Below are positions 1-5,404 of a stretch of DNA of 10,761 nt, in pieces (positions within the stretch are counted from its first letter, which is position 1; the number at the start of each line of letters is the position of its first letter). The notes below the pieces were generated by a model, which was given only the letters and a program-made list of their open reading frames with translations, was not told the origin of the DNA and did not search any database. The position numbers were made by a program, and so were the translations under genes. This DNA comes from Dehalococcoidia bacterium (lineage in GTDB: Bacteria; Chloroflexota; Dehalococcoidia; UBA3495), in the NCBI GenBank assembly GCA_002730485.1, contig PCAH01000085.1, forward strand, positions 1 through 10,761, written 5' to 3'.

Positions 1-1291
1 CGCGGTACTCGTCCCATTCCATGGTCTTGTTCTGGATTACGCTGTTCAGAATATGCCCGCCCAGCGATTCCTGTAGTAGCTCACTGCCTTCGGCCAGAGC
101 TATGGCCTCTCCCAAGCTGCCCGGCAACGCCCTGATACCTTTGGTTTGGCGTTCTTCCGGTGTCATGGCAAAGACATTGCCCTCGACTGCCGGAGGCACT
201 GGATATTCGTCCTTAATCCCCTTGAACCCAGCCGCGAGCATCACGCTGAAGGCCAAATACGGGTTGCAGGCCGGGTCTGGCGCGCGGTATTCCACTCTCA
301 TGGAACTTTCATGCCCAGGTTTGAAGGCCGGCACTCTGATTAAGTCAGACCGGCTTACGTGTGCCCACGAGATGAACGCGGGCGCCTCAAAACCAGGCAC
401 TAAACGCTTGTAGGAGTTCACCCACTGGTTGGTAATCAGGGTGATCTCCGGGGCGTGGTGCAGCAAGCCGGCGATAAACCGCTTTCCAGTAATAGACAGT
501 TGGTGTTCGTCATCAGAGTCAAAGAACATATTCTTGTCGCCTTGGAACAACGATTGGTGAATATGCATCCCTGAACCGTTCATTTTGGACATGGGCTTCG
601 GCATGAACGTGGCATAAGCGGAAGCCTGCTGGGCTAATTCTTTGATGAGCAGCTTGGCAGTCATCACATTGTCGGCCATGGTCAAGGCGTCGGTGTATTG
701 CAGGTCAATCTCATGCTGGCTGGGAGCGCCTTCGTGGTGGGAATACTTGACCGGGATTCCCATGTCAGCCAGGTTCAAGACCGTGTCTCGGCGCAAATCA
801 GCTGATGGGCAACTTGAGATCTGGTCGTAGTATCCCTGCTGGTCTAGGGGTTCTGCCGACTCAGAATCCTTCAGATAGAAAAACTCAAGCTCTGGTCCAA
901 CATAATATGTGTAACCGTTGCTGACCAACCGCTCCAGGTTCCGTTTCAGGGCGTAACGCGGGTCGCCGATGAACGGATCGCCTTGGGGAGTTCTGATATC
1001 GCAGAACATGCGAGCCACAGCGTTTTGGCGTGGACGCCAGGGCAGCAACGTGAACGTGGTTGGGTCAGGAAAAGCACGCATGTCACTTTCATCGATCCGG
1101 GCGAAACCCTCAATGGCCGCTCCATCGAATCCCACACCCTGTTCGATGGCATCTTCCAAGTCTTCCACCGTGATGGCAAACCCTTTCAGATGGCCCAGAA
1201 TGTCGGTGAACCACAGGCGAATGAACTTAACATCATTCTCCTGGGCCATGCGTACCACGAAGTCTCGCTCCGCAGTCCGCTCTGCATCCAT
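1..1291 (-). CDS. glnA: Glutamine synthetase, class I (GlnA2/alpha-like), C-terminus cut by window edge
   Basis: Makes glutamine from glutamate, ammonia and ATP in the cytoplasm; it is the assimilation partner of the two Amt transporters upstream. The frame is open for 430 codons from the ATG at 1291 and leaves the window after WDEYR, which in class I enzymes lies shortly before the C-terminus, so probably only a few residues are missing. Visible landmarks are the N-terminal FIRLWFTDILG segment, GFDGAAIEGFARIDESDM, PELEFF, SHHEGAPSQHEIDLQ, the ATP-binding signature KPMSKMNGSGMHIHQS, and NSYKRLVPGFEAP. R65 sits where Bacillus GSI-alpha has the feedback-linked Arg62. The NLYxLP adenylylation motif of GSI-beta is not seen, so control by GlnE-type adenylylation is unlikely (inference). 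The start is supported by a GGAGG Shine-Dalgarno at 1298-1302, 6 nt before the ATG. The N-terminal half resembles M. tuberculosis GlnA2 as I remember it. Confidence 0.96.
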   Translation of the reverse strand, partial: MDAERTAERDFVVRMAQENDVKFIRLWFTDILGHLKGFAITVEDLEDAIEQGVGFDGAAIEGFARIDESDMRAFPDPTTFTLLPWRPRQNAVARMFCDIRTPQGDPFIGDPRYALKRNLERLVSNGYTYYVGPELEFFYLKDSESAEPLDQQGYYDQISSCPSADLRRDTVLNLADMGIPVKYSHHEGAPSQHEIDLQYTDALTMADNVMTAKLLIKELAQQASAYATFMPKPMSKMNGSGMHIHQSLFQGDKNMFFDSDDEHQLSITGKRFIAGLLHHAPEITLITNQWVNSYKRLVPGFEAPAFISWAHVSRSDLIRVPAFKPGHESSMRVEYRAPDPACNPYLAFSVMLAAGFKGIKDEYPVPPAVEGNVFAMTPEERQTKGIRALPGSLGEAIALAEGSELLQESLGGHILNSVIQNKTMEWDEYR

Positions 1292-1332
1292 GCGTTGCCT
1301 CCAGATTTATACCTGAATTAACTTTGGCTTTA

Positions 1333-1338
1333 AGTATA
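1333..1338 (-). promoter_or_regulatory. Candidate -10 element for glnA
   Basis: TATACT on the minus strand would place the transcription start near 1326 and give a 5' leader of about 35 nt carrying the GGAGG ribosome site. No convincing -35 hexamer lies 16-18 bp upstream, and the 11-bp pentamer array seen before both amt genes is not clearly present here. A candidate only. Confidence 0.3.
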
Positions 1339-1392
1339 ACTGCTTTAACCGCCCAGCGGGCTCCATCCAGAAGATACACTCCTAGCAATTCC

Positions 1393-1433
1393 AAAAAATG
1401 GGCGGGGCCAGCATAAACCGCCAACCCCGCCCA
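1393..1433 (-). terminator. Rho-independent terminator of amt1
   Basis: A 9-bp perfect GC-rich stem (1425-1433 with 1399-1407, core GGGCGGGG/CCCCGCCC) with a 17-nt loop is followed on the minus strand by six T residues (1393-1398). It lies 34 bp beyond the amt1 stop and before glnA, so amt1 and glnA are probably separate transcription units. Confidence 0.88.
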
Positions 1434-1466
1434 AAAAGTGCCTAATGATGGATATTGACCATAGGC

Positions 1467-2681
1467 CTACGGCTCGTAAGCTGTCTCGCCGTGCTCGGAT
1501 ACATCCAGGCCAGTCCCCTCTCCAACTTCATCAACGCTAAGACCAATGGTGTACTTGATGGCCAGCATGATGACCGTCGTGAGGAATAGAGACCAGGCGA
1601 ACGCGGCGACGATACCAACTAACTGGTTGCCGATCTGCTCCCAGCGAGTGACTCCGTCACCCAGAGCGGCATAGCCGACACCTACGAATATACCAGTGGC
1701 CAGCGCGCCCCAGATACCGCCCACACCGTGGACTCCAAAGACCGCCAGCGCATCGTCAACCTTGAGACGAAGCAGCAGTTTGACCATCCCGTAGCAGAAC
1801 ACGCCGGCACCCAAACCGATGATCAGGGCAGGCATCGGCCCCACGAAACCGGCAGCCGGGGTTATGGCCACAAGACCGGCCACGGCTCCCGATGCCGCAC
1901 CAACGGCGCTGGGCTTCCCGTCAACCAACCAAGCCAAGATCAACCAGGACATCATGGCCGCTGCAGCAGCAGCGTTGGTCACCACAAAGGCATTGGTTGC
2001 GACACCGTCGGCGGAAAGGCTGCTTCCGGCATTGAATCCGAACCAGCCAAACCATAGCAGGGCCGCTCCAAGGAGTACCATGGGCACGTTAGCCGGACCC
2101 ATCGGTTGTTCAGGGAAGCCTCTGCGGCGTCCAATCACCAATGCCCCAGCCAAAGCACCCGCACCGGCGCTAATGTGGACAACAGTACCTCCGGCAAAGT
2201 CCAGAGCGCCCAAGTCGCCGAGCCAACCGCCGCCCCAAACCCAGTGAGCGAGGGGGGCGTACACGATTGTCACCCACAGCACTATGAAGACGCAGAGCGA
2301 GCCGAACTTCATCCGTTCAGCAAATGCTCCGGTGACCAGAGCTGGCGTGATGATTGCAAACATGGCCTGGAAGATCATGAATGCCTGATGGGGAATCGTA
2401 TCTGAATAGGGTCCGGCTTCGTTGGCTGAAACGTCTTTCAGAGCGAACCATTCCAGGTTTCCAATGAACTGCCATCCTTCAAGATCTGGGCCAAAGGCCA
2501 GGCTGTAGCCCCAAAGAACCCAAACGATACCCACCAACCCCATACTCACGAAGCTATACATGAGGGTGGAAACTATGTTTTTCTTACGGACCAATCCGCC
2601 GTAGAAAAACGCCAATCCTGGCGTCATCAGCAACACTAATGCTGAAGCCGTCAAAACCCAAGCTGTATCTCCTGTATTCAT
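1467..2681 (-). CDS. amt: Ammonium transporter, Amt/MEP/Rh family (AmtB-like)
   Basis: A 404-residue inner-membrane channel that conducts ammonium or ammonia inward as a trimer. It starts without a signal peptide and goes straight into the first membrane helix (about residues 7-28), with roughly eleven hydrophobic segments in all. Key positions match E. coli AmtB with an offset of about one: Phe gate F108 and F216, W213 and S220 at the recruitment site, D161 in the DFAGGT signature, and the pore twin histidines H169 (VVHI) and H318 (GVHGV). The C-terminus ends in a GLDVSEHGETAYEP tail, like the AmtB cytoplasmic tail that contacts PII/GlnK. An AGGAAAG ribosome site precedes the ATG. Downstream is a strong terminator and then glnA. 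Upstream is a long leader with a hairpin, a possible small ORF and an 11-bp-period regulator array. It diverges clearly from the neighbouring amt2, so it is not a recent tandem copy. No glnK partner is adjacent. Confidence 0.96.
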   Translation of the reverse strand: MNTGDTAWVLTASALVLLMTPGLAFFYGGLVRKKNIVSTLMYSFVSMGLVGIVWVLWGYSLAFGPDLEGWQFIGNLEWFALKDVSANEAGPYSDTIPHQAFMIFQAMFAIITPALVTGAFAERMKFGSLCVFIVLWVTIVYAPLAHWVWGGGWLGDLGALDFAGGTVVHISAGAGALAGALVIGRRRGFPEQPMGPANVPMVLLGAALLWFGWFGFNAGSSLSADGVATNAFVVTNAAAAAAMMSWLILAWLVDGKPSAVGAASGAVAGLVAITPAAGFVGPMPALIIGLGAGVFCYGMVKLLLRLKVDDALAVFGVHGVGGIWGALATGIFVGVGYAALGDGVTRWEQIGNQLVGIVAAFAWSLFLTTVIMLAIKYTIGLSVDEVGEGTGLDVSEHGETAYEP

Positions 2682-2715
2682 CTTTCCTACACCGCCGTCG
2701 TTTTATTTAGACAAT

Positions 2716-2758
2716 AAACAATCCATGCCGTCGCTCTTGCGACAAACATGGATTGTTT
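2716..2758 (-). promoter_or_regulatory. Long hairpin in the amt1 leader
   Basis: Perfect 12-bp arms AAACAATCCATG (2716-2727) and CATGGATTGTTT (2747-2758) enclose a second 5-bp stem (2730-2734 with 2739-2743) with a 4-nt loop. In the minus-strand transcript it ends 34 nt before the amt1 ATG. The sequence after it on that strand (ATTGTCTAAATAAAACG) lacks a clean U-tract, so it is a poor intrinsic terminator and more likely an RNA structure in the 5' leader. Function unknown. Confidence 0.6.
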
Positions 2759-2817
2759 GGCCAAACTCTGTGATCGCGGATCCGGACCGAAGCCAGCCCG
2801 CGCAGATGTCTTTAGAT

Positions 2818-2901
2818 TTACTTGCGAAGAATGAACCGAGGAAGAACCACCCACATTCCGAACAATCTTACGAACGCCCCCGCCGCTGCTAATGCAATCA
2901 T
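2818..2901 (-). CDS. Possible 27-residue small ORF in the amt1 leader
   Basis: An ATG at 2901 is preceded 9 nt upstream by AGAGG (2911-2915) and opens 27 codons ending in TAA (2818-2820). The peptide begins MIALAAAGAF and ends FILRK. It is mostly hydrophobic with Arg at 12, 22 and 26 and Lys at 27, like a small membrane peptide or a leader peptide. It sits between the amt1 regulator array and the amt1 hairpin. Nothing shows that it is translated; it is short enough to be chance, and the ribosome site and position are the only arguments for it. Confidence 0.3.
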   Translation of the reverse strand: MIALAAAGAFVRLFGMWVVLPRFILRK

Positions 2902-2946
2902 CAGTCGCTTCCTCTGTTTGGTATGCCCCTAGTTTGCCGTGGATTT

Positions 2947-2995
2947 GTTACATAGAATTTTCGTAGTTGTTAAATGTTTGTTACATTCTTGATTC
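2947..2995 (-). promoter_or_regulatory. 11-bp-period operator array before amt1 (GlnR-like candidate)
   Basis: Read on the minus strand, pentamers recur every 11 bp: GAATC (2995-2991), GTAAC (2984-2980), TTAAC (2973-2969), GAAAA (2962-2958), GTAAC (2951-2947). The core order GTAAC, TTAAC, GAAAN, GTAAC is the same as in the array before amt2. Actinobacterial GlnR sites are described as GTnAC-n6-GaAAC, which fits the spacing and bases; B. subtilis-type PhoP boxes (TTAACA-like, also about 11 bp) are the main alternative. The array lies about 265 bp before the amt1 ATG, so a long leader is implied. Confidence 0.5.
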
Positions 2996-3040
2996 TCCAG
3001 GCTTGAATTTCGTGACTTTGGTGAAAATTCTATGTGTAAC
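2947..3040. repeat. Inverted repeat between amt1 and amt2
   Basis: GTTACATAGAATTTTC (2947-2962) recurs inverted as GAAAATTCTATGTGTAAC (3023-3040), identical except for a 2-bp insertion, with 60 bp between the arms. Weaker similarity extends outward on both sides. The left arm overlaps the pentamer array, so the right arm may be a second binding site in opposite orientation, or the pair may be a relic of a small mobile repeat. Confidence 0.6.
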
Positions 3041-3044
3041 ATTT

Positions 3045-3094
3045 CTGGAGAGTACCGTCAGAGGAACGACGGATCCTCTGACGGTTTTCTCCAG
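3045..3094 (-). terminator. Hairpin after amt2, probable transcript end
   Basis: A 10-bp perfect stem CCGTCAGAGG/CCTCTGACGG (3055-3064 with 3075-3084) and a 10-nt loop are extended, past a 3-by-3 internal loop, by CTGGAGA/TCTCCAG (3045-3051 with 3088-3094). It begins 38 bp after the amt2 stop, where a terminator is expected. On the minus strand no U-tract follows it; four T residues follow the inner stem on the plus strand instead. It may therefore act as a 3'-end stabilising hairpin or a non-canonical terminator. Confidence 0.55.
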
Positions 3095-3132
3095 TCGTTG
3101 AACCTGGCCTATTCGACGATTCGCCCTAGAGA

Positions 3133-4485
3133 CTAGTCGTCACCATAGGCAGGCAGGTCATGCTCTGTGATATCCATTCCTTCCAATTCTTCCTCCTCAG
3201 TGGCGCGGACACCCATGGTGACCTTGAGCAAGGTGAACAATGCGAATCCGGTCACCAGCCCCCAGGCAAGCACCACACCCATGCTGATCAGCTGGGAGAC
3301 GATCTGTTTGCCCTCTCCGACGACCAGACCTTCCACACCGTTGTTGCCGTTGGCGAAGATGCCGACCGCCAACAGTCCCCACAGTCCGGTTACACCGTGG
3401 ACTGAGATGGCACCCACCGGATCGTCGATCTTGAAGACACGCTCGATCACGATTATCGAACCCATCATGATCGGCGCTGCGATGGCACCGATGACCACTG
3501 CGGACCATGGTTCCACGAAAGCCACACCGGCGGTGATACCCACGAGGCCAGCCAATGCACCGTTACAGGACATCAGGATGTCGGTCTTGCCGGTCTGAAC
3601 CAGCTTTATGTACATGGCGACCACCGCACCCGTCGCGCCAGCCAACAATGTGTTGATGGCATTCAAACCGATGGAGTCGCCCGTGTTGATGTTGAACCCG
3701 AACCAACCAAAGAACAGGATGAACGTTCCTATGACCACGTAAGGCACGTTATGTCCGGACAGAACATTGGAGGAGCCGTCCGCGTTGAACTTGCCCAAGC
3801 GTGGGCCAACAACTACCGCACCGGCTAGGGCTACAAAGCCTCCTACCGCGTGGACGACACCGGAACCGGCGTAATCGGCCGCTGCTGGAAGGTCGATCTC
3901 ACTGAGTTGAGACAACCAGCCGCCGCCCCAGACCCAGTGTCCATATAGCGGATAGATGATCGCGCCGACTATGAAGCTGTAGGCCAGATAAGCCTGGGTC
4001 TTGGTCCGCTCGGCTACCGCACCGGCAACGATGGTGGCTGCGGTTCCAGCGAAGACCATCTGGAATACGAAGTCCACATAGGTTTGACCATCGGCCGCAT
4101 CAGTCAGGAAGTAATTTGTGTTTCCCGCGATGCCCATCTCCGATGTACCCCACATCAAAGCGAACCCAAAAGCCCAGAAGGACAACGACGCTATGGCAAA
4201 GTCCAAGAAGCTCTTGGTCATGTAGTTTGTGGTGTTCTTGGCCCTAATCAGGCCTGCCCCCAGGAAAGCGAACCCCGCCTGCATGAAGAAGACCAAGAAA
4301 GCACCCATCATCCAGATGATGTTGGCGTTCTGATCCAATTTGTCCGCATCAGAGGTGATGTCCTGCGCGAACGCCACGCTGTATCCGGTGATTAGCGCAA
4401 CCGCGACAAATCCGGCAACAGCGAAGGGTAAGACCCTCCGAAGTATCCGTGCGCCGTTGGTTTGTGGCGCTGTTTCAACTAACAT
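3133..4485 (-). CDS. amt: Ammonium transporter, Amt family, with signal peptide
   Basis: A second Amt protein, 450 residues. Unlike amt1 it has an N-terminal extension with a basic stretch (residues 13-17), a hydrophobic core (18-38) and an AFA-QD cleavage-like site near residue 40, so it is probably made with a cleavable signal peptide. The channel then begins with NANIIWMMGAFLVFFMQAGF. Pore histidines are H212 (VVHAVGG) and H363 (SVHGVTG), and WFGFN (residues 261-265) carries the aromatic gate. The signature aspartate region reads ADYAGSGVVH rather than DFAGGTVVH. The acidic tail ends in EHDLPAYGDD. The start is fixed by GAGGAGG (4491-4497), 5 nt before the ATG. A regulator array ends about 55 bp upstream, so expression is probably controlled by nitrogen status. 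The protein is clearly divergent from amt1, consistent with a different affinity or regulation. Which amt subtype it is cannot be decided here. Confidence 0.95.
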   Translation of the reverse strand: MLVETAPQTNGARILRRVLPFAVAGFVAVALITGYSVAFAQDITSDADKLDQNANIIWMMGAFLVFFMQAGFAFLGAGLIRAKNTTNYMTKSFLDFAIASLSFWAFGFALMWGTSEMGIAGNTNYFLTDAADGQTYVDFVFQMVFAGTAATIVAGAVAERTKTQAYLAYSFIVGAIIYPLYGHWVWGGGWLSQLSEIDLPAAADYAGSGVVHAVGGFVALAGAVVVGPRLGKFNADGSSNVLSGHNVPYVVIGTFILFFGWFGFNINTGDSIGLNAINTLLAGATGAVVAMYIKLVQTGKTDILMSCNGALAGLVGITAGVAFVEPWSAVVIGAIAAPIMMGSIIVIERVFKIDDPVGAISVHGVTGLWGLLAVGIFANGNNGVEGLVVGEGKQIVSQLISMGVVLAWGLVTGFALFTLLKVTMGVRATEEEELEGMDITEHDLPAYGDD

Positions 4486-4522
4486 TCTTGCCTCCTCATC
4501 CCCAAAGAGAGTATTCGAAGTT

Positions 4523-4528
4523 AGTCTA
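4523..4528 (-). promoter_or_regulatory. Candidate -10 element for amt2
   Basis: TAGACT on the minus strand lies just downstream of the pentamer array and 38 bp before the start codon. There is no -35 match 17 bp upstream, as would be expected if the promoter depends on an activator bound to the array. Weak evidence by itself. Confidence 0.3.
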
Positions 4529-4538
4529 TGGGCCGGAT

Positions 4539-4620
4539 ATTTCCAGGTGGTTTCAAATCTGTTACATGGCTGTTTCCGGTTTGTTAACCCTTTGTTACGA
4601 ATTCATTAAGACTTTGTTAC
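4539..4620 (-). promoter_or_regulatory. Eight-unit 11-bp-period operator array before amt2 (GlnR-like candidate)
   Basis: Read on the minus strand, eight pentamers stand exactly 11 bp apart: GTAAC (4620), TTAAT (4609), GTAAC (4598), TTAAC (4587), GAAAC (4576), GTAAC (4565), GAAAC (4554), GAAAT (4543). The six bases between units are not conserved. The 11-bp tandem geometry is that of OmpR/PhoB-family winged-helix regulators binding one face of DNA, and GTnAC-n6-GaAAC is the published GlnR pattern of actinobacteria. The position 54-135 bp before the amt2 ATG fits an activator site. The regulator itself is not in this window; a PhoP-like protein is an alternative. Confidence 0.62.
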
Positions 4621-4700
4621 GGAAACCGTTTTTAGTCATGCCCAATGGCATTTTTCGTAAAACCAGTGCTCTGCTACTTCAAACGGCTCAAGTCACTCCC

Positions 4701-4727
4701 CGTCATTCCAGCGAAAGCTGGAATCCA
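4701..4727. repeat. Dispersed palindromic repeat, CGTCATTCC type, copy 1
   Basis: CGTCATTCC-AGCGAAAGCT-GGAATCCA: an 8-bp perfect stem (4705-4712 with 4717-4724) around a GAAA tetraloop. The type is a common intergenic palindrome in many bacterial genomes; a second copy lies at 5112-5138. Confidence 0.75.
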
Positions 4728-4742
4728 CTTGGCAAGTCATCC

Positions 4743-4759
4743 CTGCGGAACGTCCGCAG
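4743..4759. repeat. Short palindrome in the repeat mosaic
   Basis: CTGCGGA-ACG-TCCGCAG: 7-bp arms with a 3-nt centre, 16 bp after the first CGTCATTCC-type copy. It may be part of a larger composite repeat. No U-tract and no nearby gene end, so not a terminator. Confidence 0.45.
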
Positions 4760-4848
4760 ATCACTCCTCATCTATCCCGCTCATGGTGTTCTTCCGCGGA
4801 AAGATGGCGAACCACGGCTGTTGGCGGTGCCACACCAGGAATTCGGTT

Positions 4849-4884
4849 GATGCGCATCTTTCGACGAACTCAGGAAGAACGGAT
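4849..4884. repeat. 36-bp dispersed repeat GATGCGCATC...GAACGGAT, copy 1
   Basis: Matches the segment at 5227-5262 at 31 of 36 positions in the same orientation, with no gaps. The core is of the TTCGAC..CTCAGGA.GAACGGAT type. Non-coding and lying among other repeats. Confidence 0.7.
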
Positions 4885-4935
4885 TTAGGGGCTCGTGGCC
4901 TTGTAGTTCCAATGTGCGGGGCCGCTCATTGAGAA

Positions 4936-5060
4936 TGTCATCCTGAGTGAAGCGAAGGACCTGCCGAATTACAACTTGTGAGCCGTCCCACTGAACTGCG
5001 GCACCATGTCTTCCTGGATCTTGGTAGATTCTTCGCCGCTGCGGCTTGGTCAGAATGACG
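4936..5060. repeat. Dispersed repeat pair, GTCATYCTGA ends in inverted orientation
   Basis: The left end TGTCATCCTGAGTGAAGCGAAGGACCTG-type segment (4936-4963) recurs inverted at the right end (about 5026-5060, AGATTCTTCGCC...CAGAATGACG). Shared on both are GTCATyCTGA and GCGAAGrAyCT. The segment between shows no coding potential that I can support. A 10-bp direct repeat GTCCCACTGA lies inside at 4985-4994 and just outside at 5085-5094. Confidence 0.55.
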
Positions 5061-5111
5061 GTGTGAGGAGATGATTAGCCGACTGTCCCACTGATATGAA
5101 CATGACGCACA

Positions 5112-5138
5112 CGTCATTCCGGAGACAGCCGGAATCCG
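5112..5138. repeat. Dispersed palindromic repeat, CGTCATTCC type, copy 2
   Basis: CGTCATTCCGG-AGACAG-CCGGAATCCG: a 7-bp stem (5116-5122 with 5129-5135). It has the same CGTCATTCC...GGAATCC frame as 4701-4727, but stem and loop bases differ in a way that keeps pairing (AGC/GCT against GG/CC), which suggests selection on, or replication through, the hairpin. Confidence 0.72.
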
Positions 5139-5226
5139 CCGGGCTGCTACAAAACTTCCTAATCGCTCATGGTGAGCATGTTGAACCACTCTCTTTCATG
5201 AACCACCCTTGGCCCTTGGCATGACT

Positions 5227-5262
5227 GATGCGCATCCTTCGACAGGCTCAGGACGAACGGAT
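5227..5262. repeat. 36-bp dispersed repeat GATGCGCATC...GAACGGAT, copy 2
   Basis: Second copy of the element at 4849-4884 (31 of 36 identical). Its ends ATCCTTCG and CGAACGGAT form an imperfect outer inverted repeat. It lies about 50 bp from the sulfurtransferase terminator. Confidence 0.7.
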
Positions 5263-5304
5263 GGTACAAGAACTCATTTGATTGGCATCGACACGATCTT
5301 GAAC

Positions 5305-5336
5305 AAAAGAAAAGGGCCGCATCGCTGCGGCCCTTT
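5305..5336 (-). terminator. Rho-independent terminator of the sulfurtransferase gene
   Basis: A perfect 11-bp stem AAAGGGCCGCA/TGCGGCCCTTT (5311-5321 with 5326-5336) closes a 4-nt loop that reads GCGA on the minus strand, a GNRA tetraloop. On that strand it is followed by TCTTTTG. It lies 69 bp past the stop codon. Confidence 0.88.
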
Positions 5337-5363
5337 GTAGTTCAGATGGTTAATCGAGAAGCT

Positions 5364-5394
5364 AAGTTCTTGGTGGAAGTCCAACCAAGAACTT
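5364..5394 (-). other. Second hairpin directly after the sulfurtransferase stop
   Basis: Arms AAGTTCTTGGT (5364-5374) and ACCAAGAACTT (5384-5394) form an 11-bp perfect stem with a 9-nt loop, starting 10 bp after the stop codon. No U-tract follows. It probably forms in the 3' untranslated RNA ahead of the true terminator and may protect the mRNA end. Confidence 0.55.
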
Positions 5395-5404
5395 CTATGG
5401 AAGA

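Noticed and set aside
21..413. Plus-strand open frames over glnA (21-413, 969-1316, 983-1321)
   Set aside because: They overlap conserved glutamine synthetase sequence on the minus strand and have no independent support.
1317..1349. GlnR-like array before glnA
   Set aside because: TTAA-type words occur (GTTAA, TATAC, CCAAA at 11-bp steps) but do not match the GTnAC/GAAAC pattern seen before the amt genes.
4645..5189. Open frames in the repeat mosaic (plus 4645-4932 and 4449-4850, minus 4938-5189)
   Set aside because: They run through dispersed palindromic repeats, with peptides such as VIPAKAGIH that arise from the CGTCATTCC repeat in many genomes.
4701..5262. CRISPR array
   Set aside because: The repeats are two copies of each of several different families at irregular distances, each palindromic, with no regular spacers and no cas genes.
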